NCBI GenBank assembly: GCA_014804485.1
Contig: JAAUZT010000012.1
Coordinates: 88,729-132,574, forward strand
DNA from: Lachnospiraceae bacterium
Lineage (GTDB): Bacteria; Bacillota; Clostridia; Lachnospirales; Lachnospiraceae
Length of the DNA stretch: 43,846 nucleotides
Direction: 5' to 3'
A program made the position numbers and the translations under genes. The notes below the pieces were generated by a model. The model did not search any database. It had not been told where the DNA came from and worked only from the letters and a program-made list of their open reading frames with translations. Positions 42,028 to 43,846 of the stretch are shown here, one piece after another; the stretch's first letter is position 1; the number at the start of each line of letters is the position of its first letter.

Positions 42028-42972
42028 TCAACTGCTATCCGGTTCTTCCTCCGCCTCACTATAAGGCACTTTCTTCTTATAAGGCACTCTGGCCGCAGGA
42101 ACTACCTCCGAAGCCGGACCTGTATGCACCGACTGATCATCAAAGAATATATGCGCGCCAAACGCCTGCAGCACATCCTTCTTGCGGACTCCGCCCAGGA
42201 AAAACACCTCGTCTATACGCACGTTCCATGCACGCAGAGTACGGATAACCCTCTCGTGAGTCGGCGCACATCTGGTCGTAACAAGAGCCGTACGAATCGG
42301 TGCCTCTTCTGCGTTAAAGTCTTTCTGCAGATCGGATAACGTCTTAAGGAATCTGGCAAAAGGTCCTGCCTTAAGCGGATTATTGGCGTTACGTCTCTCA
42401 TTTTCCTCAAAAGCCTCCAACCCACTCTCCTGATAGATCTTCTCCGACTCATCTGAAAACAACACCGCATCCCCGTCAAATGCGATCCGTATCTGCCTGA
42501 TCTGATGCTCGCAGTCGTAGGTATGCAGCCCATCGGTACAGATGATCCCCGCCGCAATATTAGAATCTATGGCGCTCTGCACATCGTCTTCATATGCGGA
42601 CAGAAACAGATCCGTCTTAAAAGCCGTCAGATAGGGTGCCAGAGATGCTCCGCTTGCCAGCACGGCGCGGGTAATGTTCAATCCGTAATGCTCAATTGTC
42701 TTAAAGACTCTGAGCGAAGAGTCCGGACTGTTCCTTGACATGATAATAACTTCGACGCTTCCTTCCTTATTCGGCAGATTATTCAGATTGAGTAACGCCT
42801 TGATCAGCGGAAATCCCGGTCCCGGTCGCAATATCTCATTCTCGTGTTCAATCTGGTATCTGCAGTACGCCTCCACACCCTCCGACTCATAGATCGTATT
42901 TTCATATGTCAGGTCAAACAATGCCCTGGACGATACGCCCACTACCAGCCTGTTCTCTAAATCATAAGCCAT
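42028..42972 (-). CDS. Cytosolic 5'-nucleotidase, NT5C1-like family
   Basis: A 314-residue protein of the 5'-nucleotidase I family (PF06189-like), related to the animal cytosolic enzymes that dephosphorylate nucleoside monophosphates. Recognisable stretches are VGVSSRALFDL, VIIMSRNSPDSSLRVFKTI, IAFDGDAVLFSDESEKIY (metal-binding Asp residues), NNPLKAGPFARFL and EVFFLGGVRKKDVL. The ATG at 42972 has GGAGGTG; 11 additional in-frame codons upstream lack one. It is transcribed with the SfsA-MutY gene, so the two may share a nucleotide or DNA damage context. Confidence 0.83.
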   Translation of the reverse strand: MAYDLENRLVVGVSSRALFDLTYENTIYESEGVEAYCRYQIEHENEILRPGPGFPLIKALLNLNNLPNKEGSVEVIIMSRNSPDSSLRVFKTIEHYGLNITRAVLASGASLAPYLTAFKTDLFLSAYEDDVQSAIDSNIAAGIICTDGLHTYDCEHQIRQIRIAFDGDAVLFSDESEKIYQESGLEAFEENERRNANNPLKAGPFARFLKTLSDLQKDFNAEEAPIRTALVTTRCAPTHERVIRTLRAWNVRIDEVFFLGGVRKKDVLQAFGAHIFFDDQSVHTGPASEVVPAARVPYKKKVPYSEAEEEPDSS

Positions 42973-43067
42973 AAGCCACCTCCGCCAATATCTCGACAGC
43001 CGCATATTGCTGTCCGTCGTAATCTTCCGGTTATGGCATTGGGACTCACATCTCGTACGTCTTTACT

Positions 43068-43712
43068 CTAGCGCAGCCTGTTACACTCATATTTTTCGAA
43101 TGTAAGCAGACAATTCTTTAATTCCTCATACCGCTCTTCCACATCACCGTCTTTGATCTCCAAATCAACAGCGACCGCCATCGTATTGATCATCTCATCG
43201 GTGATCCTGTGGCGGAGTGCGGCAAGAATGTTTAATCTCTGCTCATAAGTATCTGCATCCAAAAAATCCATTACCAGAGGATCAATATTTATCTGTTCAT
43301 TTGATTCATCTGTCTGTACTTGCTCCTGCTGCACGGAATCCGGCATCGTATGTTCCGGGGTTTTGGCCTGTTCAGGAACTGCCTTATCTTCTTGCGGGTC
43401 TGCCTGTACCGCCGGCTTCTCCCGTCCTGCAGTCTCTGTCTGTCTAAAGTTCTCCTCCTGAGCCGACAACGATAATTCCATATCCTGCAATAATTCGAAA
43501 CGATATCTCTGCTTCACATCAGGATATTTCGCACGGTCTACTTCTTCCATGAACATGTCGAGCGGTCTTACATAGATCTGAAAGGTGTCATACATCGCCT
43601 GATAGACAACCATTATCTCGCCGGTCTCGCTATGCTTCGCCAGACAACGAATCTGGTATATATTTCCTTTAAAATGTCTGTACATTTCCTGTGGTTTGGG
43701 ATTCGGTCTCAT
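43068..43712 (-). CDS. DUF1653-domain protein
   Basis: A 214-residue protein with an N-terminal DUF1653 domain (about residues 9-70: YRHFKGNIYQI, ETGEIMVVYQAMY, YVRPLDMFMEEVD), a small beta-barrel of unknown function. A disordered Gln/Glu/Pro-rich linker follows, then a helical C-terminal domain (about 140-214). The ATG at 43712 has GGAG six bases before; a TTG four codons earlier is possible. A TGACAT/TATACT-like promoter lies upstream near 43790. The domain combination suggests a protein-protein adaptor, but no role is known. Confidence 0.7.
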   Translation of the reverse strand: MRPNPKPQEMYRHFKGNIYQIRCLAKHSETGEIMVVYQAMYDTFQIYVRPLDMFMEEVDRAKYPDVKQRYRFELLQDMELSLSAQEENFRQTETAGREKPAVQADPQEDKAVPEQAKTPEHTMPDSVQQEQVQTDESNEQINIDPLVMDFLDADTYEQRLNILAALRHRITDEMINTMAVAVDLEIKDGDVEERYEELKNCLLTFEKYECNRLR

Positions 43713-43846
43713 ACTCTGCTCCAATCTGATTTATTCAGAACAGCCATCTTCTGACAGACGGCCGTTCGCTCTGTATACCTCTACTTAGTATAATCCCAAA
43801 TCCGGAAAATGTCATTCCCTTCTGTGTCCTATAGAGTGAAAAAAAG

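Overview
The window looks like a chromosome segment from a spore-former-related, Gram-positive gut anaerobe, most likely a member of the Lachnospiraceae (Clostridia). The evidence is the gene content: a YtaF-type membrane protein, a BceRS-BceAB-type module, an Agr-like histidine kinase/regulator pair, a PheB-like ACT protein next to hom and an aspartokinase gene, strong AGGAGG ribosome sites, and sigma-A-like TTGACA/TATAAT promoters. I cannot name a genus. 

The centre of the window (16362-25727) is a complete-looking integrated filamentous phage (inovirus) of about 9.3 kb. It lies between two identical 24-bp copies of the 3' end of a tRNA-Gly(GCC) gene. In order it carries: a C-run/G-run origin hairpin; a Rep_trans replication initiator; a par/Fst-like type I toxin-antitoxin candidate (29-codon membrane peptide plus a convergent antisense RNA sharing a direct repeat and a bidirectional terminator); a leftward pair made of a ribbon-helix-helix regulator and a MecA N-domain-like protein; then a rightward virion operon. 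The virion operon has small proteins, a candidate ssDNA-binding protein, an acidic membrane protein, a 43-residue minor coat candidate, a pVIII-like major coat with signal peptide, a pIII-like adsorption protein with an AT-rich central domain, a pVI-like protein, a Zot/pI ATPase and a small membrane protein. A structured 430-base non-coding stretch, a tyrosine integrase and a small last gene follow. No secretin gene is present, as expected for a host without an outer membrane. 

Left of the prophage (1-16361) are a beta-CASP RNase-like hydrolase, ytaF, a calcium-type P-ATPase, a GreA-type factor, a palindromic repeat, a five-gene peptide-sensing/detoxification cluster (lipoprotein, response regulator, kinase, ABC ATPase, ABC permease) with its own candidate operator, an AgrA/AgrC-like pair without agrB or agrD nearby, a family 17 glucanase-like protein and a Uma2-family protein. 

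Right of the prophage (25728-43846) are a membrane-anchored NagZ-like hexosaminidase with a roughly 100-residue acidic cytoplasmic tail, a LUD-domain protein, an aspartate-family amino-acid operon (ACT protein, hom, aspartokinase), a 1048-residue hybrid histidine kinase whose first receiver domain has lost its phospho-acceptor Asp, glyA, a diacylglycerol-kinase-like and a PAP2-like lipid enzyme, a family 2 glycosyltransferase, an SfsA-MutY fusion, a cytosolic 5'-nucleotidase and a DUF1653 protein. 

All functions are read from motifs and remembered family features. No database search was run.
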